From: Mesorhizobium sp. | GTDB lineage: Bacteria; Pseudomonadota; Alphaproteobacteria; Rhizobiales; Rhizobiaceae | Reading direction: 5' to 3' | Assembly: GCA_004020875.1 (NCBI GenBank) | Contig: SAPZ01000003.1 | Location: 358,653 to 422,652, forward strand | Length of the DNA: 64,000 bases | In this document: piece after piece, positions 16,958-24,885 of the stretch | How the letters are laid out: each line of letters starts with the position of its first letter | Position numbering within the stretch: the stretch's first letter is position 1 | Translations under genes and position numbers: made by a program | The notes under the pieces: generated by a model | The model's database searches: none | The model's input: only the letters and a program-made list of their open reading frames with translations | What the model was told of the DNA's origin: nothing

Positions 16958-17880
16958 CAGACGTGCCTCACCAGCGTGCGGCGGATGGCGATGAGCCCGA
17001 TCGCATAGGCGATCAGCAGCACCAGAAGCAGCACTGCCACGGCCGAGGCATAGCCTTTGTCCAGCGATTTGAAGGCGCTGACATAGATGTAGACCGGCAC
17101 CGTGCTCGTCGAGCCCGCCGGCCCGCCCTCGGTCATGACGAAGATCAGGTCGGCGAAGGTGGCGATCCATATGGTGCGCAGCATGACCGTTATGACGATG
17201 GTAGGCGCGAGGAAGGGCAGCGTCACCTTGGTGAAGCGCTGCCAGGGCGAGGCGCCGTCGATGGCCGCCGCCTCATGCAATTCCGACGGGATCGATTTCA
17301 GTGCGGCGAGCAGCGTGATGGCGAAGAAGGGAATGCCGAACCAGATGTTGGCGACGATCGGCCCCCACATCGCGGTGGCGGGGTCGGAAAGCACATTGGT
17401 CGGCTCGGCCTTCAGGCCCAGCGCGAACAGCCAGTGCGGCAGCGGTCCGATGATCGGGTTGAACAGCCAGGCCCAGGTGAGACCCGAGAGGAAGGACGGC
17501 ACGGCCCAGGGGAGAAAGACAACAGCCTGCACGACCTTGCGGCCGTTGAAGGGCTTGTCGAGCAGCAGCGCAAGGCCCAGTCCCAGGAAAAACTGAAAGA
17601 ACAGGCTCGCGACTGTCCACCACAGCGTGTTGATCAGCGCCTGGCCAAGCACCTGGTCGGAGAACATCGCCTGGTATTGGGCGAGACCTACGTATTGCGA
17701 CTTGAAGGCGGAGAATTTGCGGAAGGAGTAGCTGATGCCGATGATCAGCGGCACCAGCAGAACCAGGACCAGCAGGACGATGGCCGGCGAAAGATAGAGC
17801 CACGGCTCGATCGCCGCCTTGCTCAGCCGTTGCTTCCGCGGCCGGGCTGCGGATCGGATTTCGGACACTGCGTAGGTCAT
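16957..17880 (-). CDS. Carbohydrate ABC transporter permease, MalF type
   Basis: The 307-residue protein has an Arg/Lys-rich cytoplasmic N-terminus, six hydrophobic spans beginning at about residue 27 (PWLYLSPAIVLLVLVLLVP) and the EAA loop HEAAAIDGASPWQRFTKVTLP. The family segment MTEGGPAGSTSTVPVYIY near residue 250 is present. It lies 243 bases after the binding-protein gene, a gap filled by palindromic repeats, and overlaps the next permease by one base. Confidence 0.9.
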   Translation of the reverse strand: MTYAVSEIRSAARPRKQRLSKAAIEPWLYLSPAIVLLVLVLLVPLIIGISYSFRKFSAFKSQYVGLAQYQAMFSDQVLGQALINTLWWTVASLFFQFFLGLGLALLLDKPFNGRKVVQAVVFLPWAVPSFLSGLTWAWLFNPIIGPLPHWLFALGLKAEPTNVLSDPATAMWGPIVANIWFGIPFFAITLLAALKSIPSELHEAAAIDGASPWQRFTKVTLPFLAPTIVITVMLRTIWIATFADLIFVMTEGGPAGSTSTVPVYIYVSAFKSLDKGYASAVAVLLLVLLIAYAIGLIAIRRTLVRHV

Positions 17881-17929
17881 TGGTTTTTGGCTCTACGGTG
17901 AGGTGTGAGTGCCGGCGCAGGCGACAGCG

Positions 17930-18114
17930 TCCTTCTCCCCGTTCAACGGACAGAAGATGCCGGCAGGCAGATGAGGGGCGGCGCTAGCTTCTCAGAAGTC
18001 GGCGCTGCCCCTCATCCGGGCATTTTTGTGCATATCGTTATCCCAAAACCGCTTCGCACTTTTGGGCGACATGCATCGCGTGACACCTTCTCCCCGTTGA
18101 ACGGGGAGAAGGTG
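17930..18114. repeat. Composite palindromic repeat region after the sugar-binding-protein gene
   Basis: Three elements lie in tandem. 17970-17984 pairs with 18002-18016 (GATGAGGGGCGGCGC against its complement, one G-U). 18029-18076 is an inverted-end element (TGCATATCG...CGACATGCAT) around AAAACCGCTTCGCACTTTTGGG. 18084-18114 is a near-perfect 31-bp palindrome, CACCTTCTCCCCGTT with its complement around one base; a half copy (CCTTCTCCCCGTT) sits at 17931-17943. In the operon RNA the palindrome would fold directly after the binding-protein stop. Confidence 0.8.
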
Positions 18115-18123
18115 AAGTCAGCG

Positions 18124-19401
18124 TCACTTCTTGTTCTTCGCCAGCCAGTCTTTCTGTTCCTTGGTCAGGAACGCGGCCCATTCGTCGGCTACCTGCTTGG
18201 CCGGCTTCTGGCCGAGCAGAACTTCCTGGAAATTTTTGATCGCCACCTGGTCGACGAAGTTGCCGAGGTTTTCCAGATGGGTCGGCGGCGTCACCATCTC
18301 ATATTTGGAGCCGTCGCTGAGTTCGGTGAACCAGCCCTTGAACTGTTCGGTCTTGAAATGCGCGTCCTGATCGGCCCCGTTGTGGATCGGGATGACGCCG
18401 ACTTCCTTGGCCCATTCCAGATTGTCCTTGGGGGAAAGCAGCGTCGCCATCAGCTTCCAGGTCTCGTCCTTGTGCTGCGAGTTGGCGAACATCGCCCAGC
18501 CGGCATAACCCAGCGTCGGATAGGATTTGCCGCTCGGGCCGACGGGAAGCGGCGCGACGGCGAAATCGTCGGCGCTCATCTTGTCGGCGATGCCGAGCAG
18601 CGCGTCCGGGTCCTGGTTGAGCATGGCGCAGGTGCCGGAATAGAAGCCGGTGACCGTTTCGTTGAAACCCCAGCTCACCGCATCCTTCGGCGCCAGGCCG
18701 TTCTTGTACATGTCGGCCAGCATCTGCAGGCCCTTGACCGAGCCTTCATCGTTGATGGTCGAGGTGCCGTCGTCGGTGAAGTAGCCGCCCTTGCCGTCGG
18801 CGATGTTCATGAACATATGCATGCCGTTGAAGGCGCCAGGCCCGCCGCGCAGGCAGTAGCCGTATTTGCCGGGGATGGCCGAGATCTTCTTGGAGAAGTC
18901 GACGAACTCGTCCAGCGTTGCCGGCGGATGATCGAGGCCGGCTTGCTTGAACAACTTCTTGTTCCAGAACAGCGCGTTCACATAATAGCCGTAGGGGATC
19001 ATGAACTGCGTGTTGTTGACGGTCGAGCCAAACTGCTTGGCGCGGTCGCCGAGCGTCTTGGCGTCGGGCCACTTGGCCATGTAGGGGCCAAGATCCTCGA
19101 GCTGGCCGTTATTGGCGTATAGGCCCATCCAGCGTTCCGGCATCTCGACCACGTCTGGCGTGTCGCCGGCCTGCACCATGGTGAGGAACTTCTCGAAGGC
19201 CTGGCCCCAGGGCAGCGAGACCACCTCCACCTTTATCCCGGGATTGGCCGTTTCGAACTCGGCGATCTGCTTCTTCAGGAATTCGGTGCGCGGCGGGCTG
19301 GTGATGACCTCGACCAGCTTGATGGTGGTGTCGGCCAGCGCGCCGCTGGCGGAGATCGCCAGGCCGGCGACGGCGGCAAGCATGAAGGTCAGTCTTTTCA
19401 T
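18124..19401 (-). CDS. Sugar ABC transporter periplasmic binding protein (CUT1, extracellular solute-binding family 1)
   Basis: The 425-residue protein starts at ATG 19401 with GGGAG 8 bases upstream. MKRLTFMLAAVAGLAISASGALA is a standard Sec signal peptide with cleavage near residue 23. The mature protein carries the family-1 pattern: FETANPGIKVEVVSLPWGQAFEKF, MPERWMGLYA, the GYYVNALFWNK segment and a Lys-rich end. It lies between the PLP enzyme and the permeases and shares their strand. The bound substrate is unknown. The PLP enzyme next door hints at an amino- or sulfur-containing compound, but that is inference. Confidence 0.9.
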   Translation of the reverse strand: MKRLTFMLAAVAGLAISASGALADTTIKLVEVITSPPRTEFLKKQIAEFETANPGIKVEVVSLPWGQAFEKFLTMVQAGDTPDVVEMPERWMGLYANNGQLEDLGPYMAKWPDAKTLGDRAKQFGSTVNNTQFMIPYGYYVNALFWNKKLFKQAGLDHPPATLDEFVDFSKKISAIPGKYGYCLRGGPGAFNGMHMFMNIADGKGGYFTDDGTSTINDEGSVKGLQMLADMYKNGLAPKDAVSWGFNETVTGFYSGTCAMLNQDPDALLGIADKMSADDFAVAPLPVGPSGKSYPTLGYAGWAMFANSQHKDETWKLMATLLSPKDNLEWAKEVGVIPIHNGADQDAHFKTEQFKGWFTELSDGSKYEMVTPPTHLENLGNFVDQVAIKNFQEVLLGQKPAKQVADEWAAFLTKEQKDWLAKNKK

Positions 19402-19428
19402 GTTCAGGACTCCCATTTTGAACACTCG

Positions 19429-20631
19429 TTATTTTTTTGACTTGTCGAAGGCCTGGGCGATGTCGGCCCAAAGGTCCTCGACATTTTCCAATCCGACATT
19501 GAAGCGGATGGTTCGGGGGCTGACGCCGAAGCGCGCCATCGAATTGATGCCCGGCGTCTGCTCGAGCGAAGCCTTTGCCGGCACGACCAGGCTTTCATGG
19601 CCGCCCCAGCTGACGCCGATGCGGAAATATTTCAGCGCATCGACGAAGGCCGGGATGTCGACATCCTCGGTGACCTCGAAGGAGAACAGCCCGGCATAGC
19701 CGGCTAAGGTCTTCTTCCCGGGATGGTTGGAATAGGCGGGATGGTTGACGCGCTCGACCTTGCCATGCGCCTTCAGCCGCTCGGCAATGGTGAGCCCGCT
19801 CTTCATGTGATGCGGCAGGCGCAGCGGCAGCGTGCGTAGGCCGCGCAGCAGGAGCCAGCCTTCGAAGGGCGACAGCTTGCCGCCAAGCTGCGAATAGGTC
19901 TGCTCGTTGATGTGCTTGATATGGGCGGCAGAGCCCGCCACCACGCCGGCGACGGTGTCGCTGTGGCCGCTCAGATATTTGGAGGCCGAATGCAGCACAA
20001 GGTCGACGCCGTGCGTGATCGGCTTCTGGAAGACGGGGCTGGCCCAGGAGTTGTCGATTGTGGTGACGATGCCTTGTTCCCTCGCCAGCCGGGCAAGATG
20101 CCCGATATCCTGCAGCTCGAACATCATCGAGGTCGGGCTTTCGAGATAGAGCAGCTTGGCGCCGGGGAGTGCCGCGGCAACCGCGTCTGGATCGGAGCCG
20201 TCGACATAGTCGACCTTGATGTTCAGGCGCGGGAACAGCCGCTCGAACAACCGGTAGGCATCGCCGTAGCAGTTGCGCACGGCGACCATGCGCTCGCCGG
20301 CGCCGACGAAGGCGAGCACGGTCGCGCTGATCGCCGCCATGCCGCTGGAGAAGCCGCGCGCGGCTTCGGCCCCTTCGAGCGCCGCCACGCGCGCCTCGAA
20401 CTCCATCACTGTCGGGTTGTCGCCGCGCGAATAGATCGGCTGCTTCCTCCGGCCTGCAAAGGTATCGGCCATGTCTGCGTAACTGGCGAAGGTGAAGAGC
20501 GAGGTCTGGTAGATCGGCGGAACCACGGCGCCGCCGGGGAACGGATCGTCATGCGCAAGCAGCGTCGCCGCCTCGCCGAGATAGTCGCTGGCCAGGGAGG
20601 CCGGGTCGAAAGTGTTGGGCTGCTCGTTCAT
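19429..20631 (-). CDS. PLP-dependent trans-sulfuration-family enzyme (cystathionine gamma-synthase/beta-lyase-like)
   Basis: A 400-residue fold-type I PLP enzyme of the Cys/Met metabolism family. Visible features are YSRGDNPT at 67-74 (cofactor phosphate contact from the neighbouring subunit), SSGMAAI (95-101), D193 in TIDNSWASP for the pyridine nitrogen, and Lys218 in LHSASKYLSGHSD as the Schiff-base lysine. The C-terminal substrate loop reads SWGGHESLV. It overlaps the regulator stop by 4 bases (ATGA) and is followed by the transporter genes, so it most likely acts on the imported compound rather than in housekeeping methionine synthesis. The exact reaction (lyase, synthase or other elimination) cannot be told from the motifs. 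Confidence 0.87.
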   Translation of the reverse strand: MNEQPNTFDPASLASDYLGEAATLLAHDDPFPGGAVVPPIYQTSLFTFASYADMADTFAGRRKQPIYSRGDNPTVMEFEARVAALEGAEAARGFSSGMAAISATVLAFVGAGERMVAVRNCYGDAYRLFERLFPRLNIKVDYVDGSDPDAVAAALPGAKLLYLESPTSMMFELQDIGHLARLAREQGIVTTIDNSWASPVFQKPITHGVDLVLHSASKYLSGHSDTVAGVVAGSAAHIKHINEQTYSQLGGKLSPFEGWLLLRGLRTLPLRLPHHMKSGLTIAERLKAHGKVERVNHPAYSNHPGKKTLAGYAGLFSFEVTEDVDIPAFVDALKYFRIGVSWGGHESLVVPAKASLEQTPGINSMARFGVSPRTIRFNVGLENVEDLWADIAQAFDKSKK

Positions 20632-21359
20632 CTGCGGTCCGAAAGTTTGAGGTTGGCGGCGCCGCGCTTCAGGTCGTCCTCGACGGTGGCGATGAGCTTC
20701 AGCGCCTCGGCGCGGGCACCGTCGGGGTCATGCGCGGCGATGCGCTCGAAAATGGTGCGGTGATAGGGAAAGCTGGCATGGCCGAAATCGCGCACGCCGA
20801 GCGGATGTTCCCAGAAGCGGTGGAACATCTCGTACATCGCGGCGATGATCTGCTCGAACAGCGGATTGCCCGAGGCGCGAAAGACCGCTTGGTGGAACTC
20901 CCAGTCCTCGTCCGAGGACATGCCGGCGCGGGTCTGGAAGGCCTCCTCCATGAGGTCGAGCTTGTGCTCGATCTCTGCGAGTTCGGCCTTGCCGGCACGA
21001 ATGGCGCAAAGGGCTGCCGCCTCCGCCTCCAGAGCGCGGCGGATTTCCAGCGTCGCCATCAGGCCGGCGAAATCATTGCCGCCGGCCAGCGTCAGCGGCA
21101 TGTGCAGCATGTCGGGCGAGACAGCGGCCTTGAGATAGGTGCCCGAGCCCTGCCGCCGTTCGACGAGGCCCAGCCCTTCCCAGCGCGTCAGCGCCTCGCG
21201 CACCGTGTTGCGGCTGACCTTGAGCCGTTCGGCGAGGATGCGCTCGGTCGGCAGCTTTTCGCCCGGACCCAGAGCCTCCTGCCGCACGAACCCCGCCAAC
21301 GCCTTCAGCACCGCGTCATCGCGAGCCGTCGTCTGGATCGGGGGCAAGTGATCGGTCAA
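20628..21359 (-). CDS. FadR-subfamily GntR transcriptional regulator (FCD domain)
   Basis: The 243-residue protein has an N-terminal winged helix (about 12-75, LPTERILAERLKVSRNTVREALTRWEGLGLVERRQGSGTYL region) and an all-helical FCD effector domain (about 95-230). FCD signatures are the Arg/Glu of EIRRALEAEAAALCA and the metal-ligand histidines of DWEFHQAVFRASGNPLF and FPYHRTIFERIAAHD. It is the first gene of the operon with the PLP enzyme and sugar importer, and very probably controls it. A TGGT-N3-ACCA site just upstream suits this subfamily. Confidence 0.88.
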   Translation of the reverse strand: MTDHLPPIQTTARDDAVLKALAGFVRQEALGPGEKLPTERILAERLKVSRNTVREALTRWEGLGLVERRQGSGTYLKAAVSPDMLHMPLTLAGGNDFAGLMATLEIRRALEAEAAALCAIRAGKAELAEIEHKLDLMEEAFQTRAGMSSDEDWEFHQAVFRASGNPLFEQIIAAMYEMFHRFWEHPLGVRDFGHASFPYHRTIFERIAAHDPDGARAEALKLIATVEDDLKRGAANLKLSDRR

Positions 21360-21384
21360 TCCGGCTGCGCCTAAAGTGGTTCAA

Positions 21385-21395
21385 TGGTCCAACCA
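21385..21395. promoter_or_regulatory. Candidate FadR-type operator (TGGT-N3-ACCA)
   Basis: TGGT-CCA-ACCA at 21385-21395 fits the FadR-subfamily consensus TNGT-N3-ACNA and lies 26 bp before the regulator's start. A TGGT half site at 21377-21380 precedes it. This suggests autoregulation of the operon. The match is by motif, not by experiment. Confidence 0.55.
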
Positions 21396-21626
21396 ATTTC
21401 TGCACAGCCGCAATGATGAGTCAACAGTCGAAATGGCTGAACAGCGGATGAGCACCGTCCAGCCATGGCGTTTCAGGCGCGGATGCGCTTTGGCGCGGCA
21501 GGCCCGCGCTCTTGGCGCCAGCGAGCGAACAATTCCTCGCGCACCGCCTCGGACCTGCAGCGGAGCTTGCGGGGTCCCATGGACCCCGGCCTGCGCGAAA
21601 AAAGAGGGGCCTTCGGGCGGGATGGC
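21396..21626. other. Intergenic stretch without a convincing gene
   Basis: About 230 bases between two minus-strand genes. The only structure I see is a short palindrome, GGGGTCC-CAT-GGACCCC, at 21571-21587. A small plus-strand open frame crosses the region but lacks a ribosome site and protein-like composition. Confidence 0.5.
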
Positions 21627-22286
21627 TTATAGCGCGGCCGGAAGCGGCGCGATCGCCGTAAGGCCGGCTTCGGTCAGTGCGTAGACGCCGCGCTCTGCCC
21701 TGGCGAACCAGCCATAGTAATTATGTTGCAGGATGCTGGCCGCGCGCGGCGAGAGCGTCTTCAGATCGCGCGGCCGCTTGGGGCCGTCGATCATGGCTGC
21801 GGCGCAGGCAAGCGCCTCCTGCCGATAGGCGGTCATGATCGGCTTCTTGCGCGTGCTGCCGCCGATGGACGGATCGCCCTTGCGGCGATGGTGCTCCTCG
21901 ACCAGGCGCGAGCGCCGTCTGGGATCCCGCCGCGGCGGCAGGGCGGCGGGGCTGAGCAACAGCTCGACCTCGCCCTTTCTGCCGACGCCGAGCAGGCCGA
22001 AGCCGAGGCGGCGACAAAGCGCGCGGAAGCGCCGGTCGTGCTCACGGCCCTTGCCGCTCGCCGACATCAAAGCGGCCAGCCAGACCTCGTCACAGGAAGC
22101 TGCACGGTCGACGGCCTGCAGGACGAGTTCGAGATTAAATTGCAGCTTCAGTTCGCAGATGACGACTACCGGCGGCTCGCCAGCGCGCACCCCGACCACG
22201 TCGCAGCCGCCGATCTCGCCCTTGACGGCGAAATCCATGCTCTCGAGGAACCGCTTCACCGGTTCGTACAGGGAGGTTTCCTGCAT
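21627..22286 (-). CDS. DUF2161 family protein, putative PD-(D/E)XK-type phosphodiesterase
   Basis: The 219-residue protein opens with SLYEPVKRFLESMDFAVKGEIGGCDVVG and continues PPVVVICELKLQFNLELVLQAVDR. The spacing of Asp in GCDVVG and the ELK triad resembles a PD-(D/E)XK nuclease core. A basic middle region (PPRRDPRRRSRLVEEHHRRKGDPS) is followed by a C-terminal helical part (about 150-219) with YGWFARAERGVYALT, which looks like a winged-helix DNA-binding tail. It stands alone, 66 bases downstream of no operon partner. The function is unknown; nuclease activity is a fold-based guess. Confidence 0.75.
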   Translation of the reverse strand: MQETSLYEPVKRFLESMDFAVKGEIGGCDVVGVRAGEPPVVVICELKLQFNLELVLQAVDRAASCDEVWLAALMSASGKGREHDRRFRALCRRLGFGLLGVGRKGEVELLLSPAALPPRRDPRRRSRLVEEHHRRKGDPSIGGSTRKKPIMTAYRQEALACAAAMIDGPKRPRDLKTLSPRAASILQHNYYGWFARAERGVYALTEAGLTAIAPLPAAL

Positions 22287-22352
22287 GGGAGAGGCATAGC
22301 CGATTCGCGGCTATCCGGCCCAGCGGAACCATTGCGGTCACGGGCACCGATG

Positions 22353-23630
22353 TCAGGCCCGGTGCAGGTAATCCTCGATCGACTGCGCCTTCATCTCGAT
22401 CGAGAAGCCGGGCGCCTGAGGCGGCATATAGGCGGCGTCGCGGATCACGCAGGGCTCGAGGAAATGCTCGTGCAGGTGGTCGACATATTCGATGACCCGT
22501 CCATCCTTGCTGCCCGACACCGCGACATAGTCGATCATCGACAGATGCTGGACATATTCGCACAGGCCGACGCCGCCGGCATGCGGCCAGACCGGCAGGC
22601 CGAACTTAGCGGCGATCAGCAGCACCGCCAGCACCTCGTTCAGCCCACCCATGCGGCAGGAATCGATCTGCACCACGTCAATCGCGCCGCCGGCGATGAA
22701 CTGCTTGAACATGATGCGGTTCTGGCACATCTCGCCGGTCGCGACCTTGATCGGCGCCACAGCCTTGCGAATCTTGGCATGGCCGGCGACATCGTCGGGG
22801 CTGGTCGGTTCCTCGATGAAGAAAGGCTTGGCGAAGGCAAGGTCCTTGAGCCAGTCGATCGCCTGGTCGACTTCCCAGACCTGGTTGGCGTCGATCATCA
22901 GGTACCGGTCCGGACCGATGACCTCGCGGGCAATCCTGAGACGACGGATGTCGTCGGCGCGGTCGCGGCCGACCTTCAGCTTGATGTGGTTGAACCCATC
23001 GTCGACCGCTTCCTGGCAGAGGCGCCGTAGCTTGTCGTCGGGATAGCCGAGCCAGCCGGCCGAGGTGGTGTAGCAGGCATAGCCTTCGCGCTCGAGCGTG
23101 GCGATGCGCCCGGCCTTGCCGGCCTCGGCCTTCTTCAAAATCTCCAGAGCCTCGGCGGGCGTGATCGCATCGGTGAGGTAGCGGAAGTCGACGATGCGCA
23201 CGATTTCTTCCGGGCTCATCTCGGCGACGAGGCGCCAGACCGGCTTGCCGGCTTCCTTCGCCGACAGGTCCCACACCGCGTTGACCACCGCGCCGACGGC
23301 TAGATGCATGGCGCCCTTGTCCGGGCCGATCCAGCGCAACTGGCTATCGCCGGTCACGTGATGCCAGAAACGGCCGGGATCCTGCTTCACCCAGTCAAGA
23401 TCGAGCCCGACGACGAGATGGCGCAGCGCTTCGATCGCCGCGCAGCAGATCTCGTTGCCGCGGCCGATGGTGAAGGTCAGTCCATGGCCTTTCAGCGACG
23501 GGACATCGGTGTCGAGGATGACATAGGCGGCCGAATAATCCGGGTCCGGGTTCATCGCGTCCGAGCCGTCCAGGCTTCGCGACGTCGGGAAACGCAGGTC
23601 GAAGGTTCTGAGGTCCGTGATTTTCGTCAT
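22353..23630 (-). CDS. fucD: L-fuconate dehydratase (enolase superfamily)
   Basis: A 425-residue protein with the full pattern of the FucD/ENOSF1 family: RSLDGSDAMNPDPDYSAAY near residue 20, QLRWIGPDKG near 97 and YVDHLHEHF near the end. The catalytic set is intact: K217-x-K219, metal ligands D247, E273 and E300, and the general base His350 in PHAGGVGLCE. The enzyme dehydrates L-fuconate to 2-keto-3-deoxy-L-fuconate in the non-phosphorylative L-fucose route; related sugar acids such as L-galactonate may also serve. It is the last gene of a ten-gene minus-strand operon and follows the presumed next enzyme of the pathway by 48 bases. Confidence 0.9.
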   Translation of the reverse strand: MTKITDLRTFDLRFPTSRSLDGSDAMNPDPDYSAAYVILDTDVPSLKGHGLTFTIGRGNEICCAAIEALRHLVVGLDLDWVKQDPGRFWHHVTGDSQLRWIGPDKGAMHLAVGAVVNAVWDLSAKEAGKPVWRLVAEMSPEEIVRIVDFRYLTDAITPAEALEILKKAEAGKAGRIATLEREGYACYTTSAGWLGYPDDKLRRLCQEAVDDGFNHIKLKVGRDRADDIRRLRIAREVIGPDRYLMIDANQVWEVDQAIDWLKDLAFAKPFFIEEPTSPDDVAGHAKIRKAVAPIKVATGEMCQNRIMFKQFIAGGAIDVVQIDSCRMGGLNEVLAVLLIAAKFGLPVWPHAGGVGLCEYVQHLSMIDYVAVSGSKDGRVIEYVDHLHEHFLEPCVIRDAAYMPPQAPGFSIEMKAQSIEDYLHRA

Positions 23631-23678
23631 TGCTGCCTCTTAGCTGGCCTGCCTCGTCATTCGATCGCCGGAACGGCC

Positions 23679-24410
23679 TCAGATCGACCAGCCGCCGTCG
23701 ATGTTATAGGCCTGCCCAGTCGTGTAGGTGGCGCCAGCGAGATAGACGGCAAGGTCGGCGATCTCCTCCGGCGTGCCGATCCTGCCCATCGGCTGGCGGG
23801 CTATGAAGGCCGCGCGCGCCGCCTCATAGTCGCCTTGCGCCTGCATGCGGCCCTGAAGCGAGGGGCTCTCGACAGTGCCCGGGCAGACGGCGTTGCAGCG
23901 AATGCCCTTGGCGACATAGTCGGCGGCTATCGATTTGGTGAGGCCGATGACGGCCGCCTTGGTGACGCCATAGGCGAAGCGGTTGGGCACGCCTTTCGGG
24001 GCGCCTGCCACCGACGCCATGTTGATGATCGAGCCGTCGCCGCGCTCCAACATGCCGGGCAGAACGGCGCGGATGGTGCGGATCATGGCGCGCACATTGA
24101 GGTTGAAGGCGAAGTCGAGTTCCTCGTCCTTCATCTCCAGGATCGAGCCTGCATGGACGAAGCCGGCGCAGTTGAACAGGACGTCCACGCGGCCGATTTC
24201 GGCGAAGGCGGTCTTCACCGCCTCGTCGTTCAGCACGTCGAGCTTTCGCGTCATGATGCCGGAGGTCTTTGCGAGCTCGGCCAGGGCCGTCTCGTTGATG
24301 TCGGTGGCGTGGACGGTGGCGCCGGCCTTGGCGAAGGCCAGCGCGCTTGCCCGCCCTATGCCTTGCGCGGCCGCCGTGACGACCACGACCTTGCCTTTGA
24401 TGTCAGCCAT
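23679..24410 (-). CDS. SDR family dehydrogenase, probable 2-keto-3-deoxy-L-fuconate dehydrogenase
   Basis: A 243-residue classical SDR with TAAAQGIGRASALAFAKAG for NAD binding, NCAG, the catalytic Ser in NMASV and YGVTK. The sequence resembles the DHRS6/KDF-dehydrogenase group, including GVPNRFAYGVTKAAVIGLTKSIAADYV and PGTVESPSLQGR. In L-fucose breakdown this enzyme oxidises 2-keto-3-deoxy-L-fuconate to the 2,4-diketo acid. Location between fuconate dehydratase and a MaoC gene supports the role. The dedicated diketo-acid hydrolase is not evident in the cluster, so the fate of the product is open. Confidence 0.85.
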   Translation of the reverse strand: MADIKGKVVVVTAAAQGIGRASALAFAKAGATVHATDINETALAELAKTSGIMTRKLDVLNDEAVKTAFAEIGRVDVLFNCAGFVHAGSILEMKDEELDFAFNLNVRAMIRTIRAVLPGMLERGDGSIINMASVAGAPKGVPNRFAYGVTKAAVIGLTKSIAADYVAKGIRCNAVCPGTVESPSLQGRMQAQGDYEAARAAFIARQPMGRIGTPEEIADLAVYLAGATYTTGQAYNIDGGWSI

Positions 24411-24426
24411 GTTTTATCTCCGTCTT

Positions 24427-24873
24427 TCAGCCGGGCCGTCGCTCGACGATGTAGATGTGATCCGCGGCCAGCACGACCTCGTCGCGCTGGTTCAAAACCT
24501 CGACGCGCTCGATGATGCGTCCGGCGTTTGGCCGTTTCGGGTCGTCTTGCTTGGCCGCGATGGTGGTGCGGGTGCGGATCGTGTCGCCGATAAAGACCGG
24601 CTTGATGAAGCGCAACCGGTCGTAGCCGTAGGAAAAAGCGACCGGGTTGATGACGCTCGCTGTCAAGCCGACGCCGACCGAAAAGACCAATGTGCCATGC
24701 GCGATGCGCTGGCCGAAGGGCGTCGTCTTCATGAACTCAGCGTCCATGTGATGCGGGAAGAAATCGCCGGTGTGGCCGGCATGGACGACGAAATCGGTCT
24801 CGGTGATGGTGCGGCCGCTGGTGAGGCGCGACGAGCCGATCTCGTAATCCTCGAAATAGGTGGTCTGTTCCAT
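24427..24873 (-). CDS. MaoC-like hot-dog hydratase, first paralogue
   Basis: The 148-residue single hot-dog-domain protein has the hydratase catalytic pair in GDFFPHHMD (D37 and H42, spaced as in the D-x-N-P-x-H motif) and the [13 protein letters not shown] block. The string [18 protein letters not shown] is shared with the MaoC paralogue at 40635-41186. MaoC enzymes normally hydrate enoyl-CoA esters, so its presence in a sugar-acid operon suggests that either a CoA ester arises in the pathway or the domain acts on a free unsaturated keto acid. It starts 12 bases after the oxidoreductase stop. Confidence 0.85.
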   Translation of the reverse strand: MEQTTYFEDYEIGSSRLTSGRTITETDFVVHAGHTGDFFPHHMDAEFMKTTPFGQRIAHGTLVFSVGVGLTASVINPVAFSYGYDRLRFIKPVFIGDTIRTRTTIAAKQDDPKRPNAGRIIERVEVLNQRDEVVLAADHIYIVERRPG

Positions 24874-24885
24874 GTCCGGCCTAAC

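Noticed and set aside
15074-17008. A 644-codon plus-strand open frame across the sugar ATPase and permease genes
   Set aside because: It spans two well-recognised genes in antisense and its translation is charged low-complexity sequence.
21376-21684. A 102-codon plus-strand frame between the FadR-type regulator and the DUF2161 gene
   Set aside because: It has no ribosome site, begins next to the candidate operator, overlaps the end of the DUF2161 gene and shows no protein pattern.
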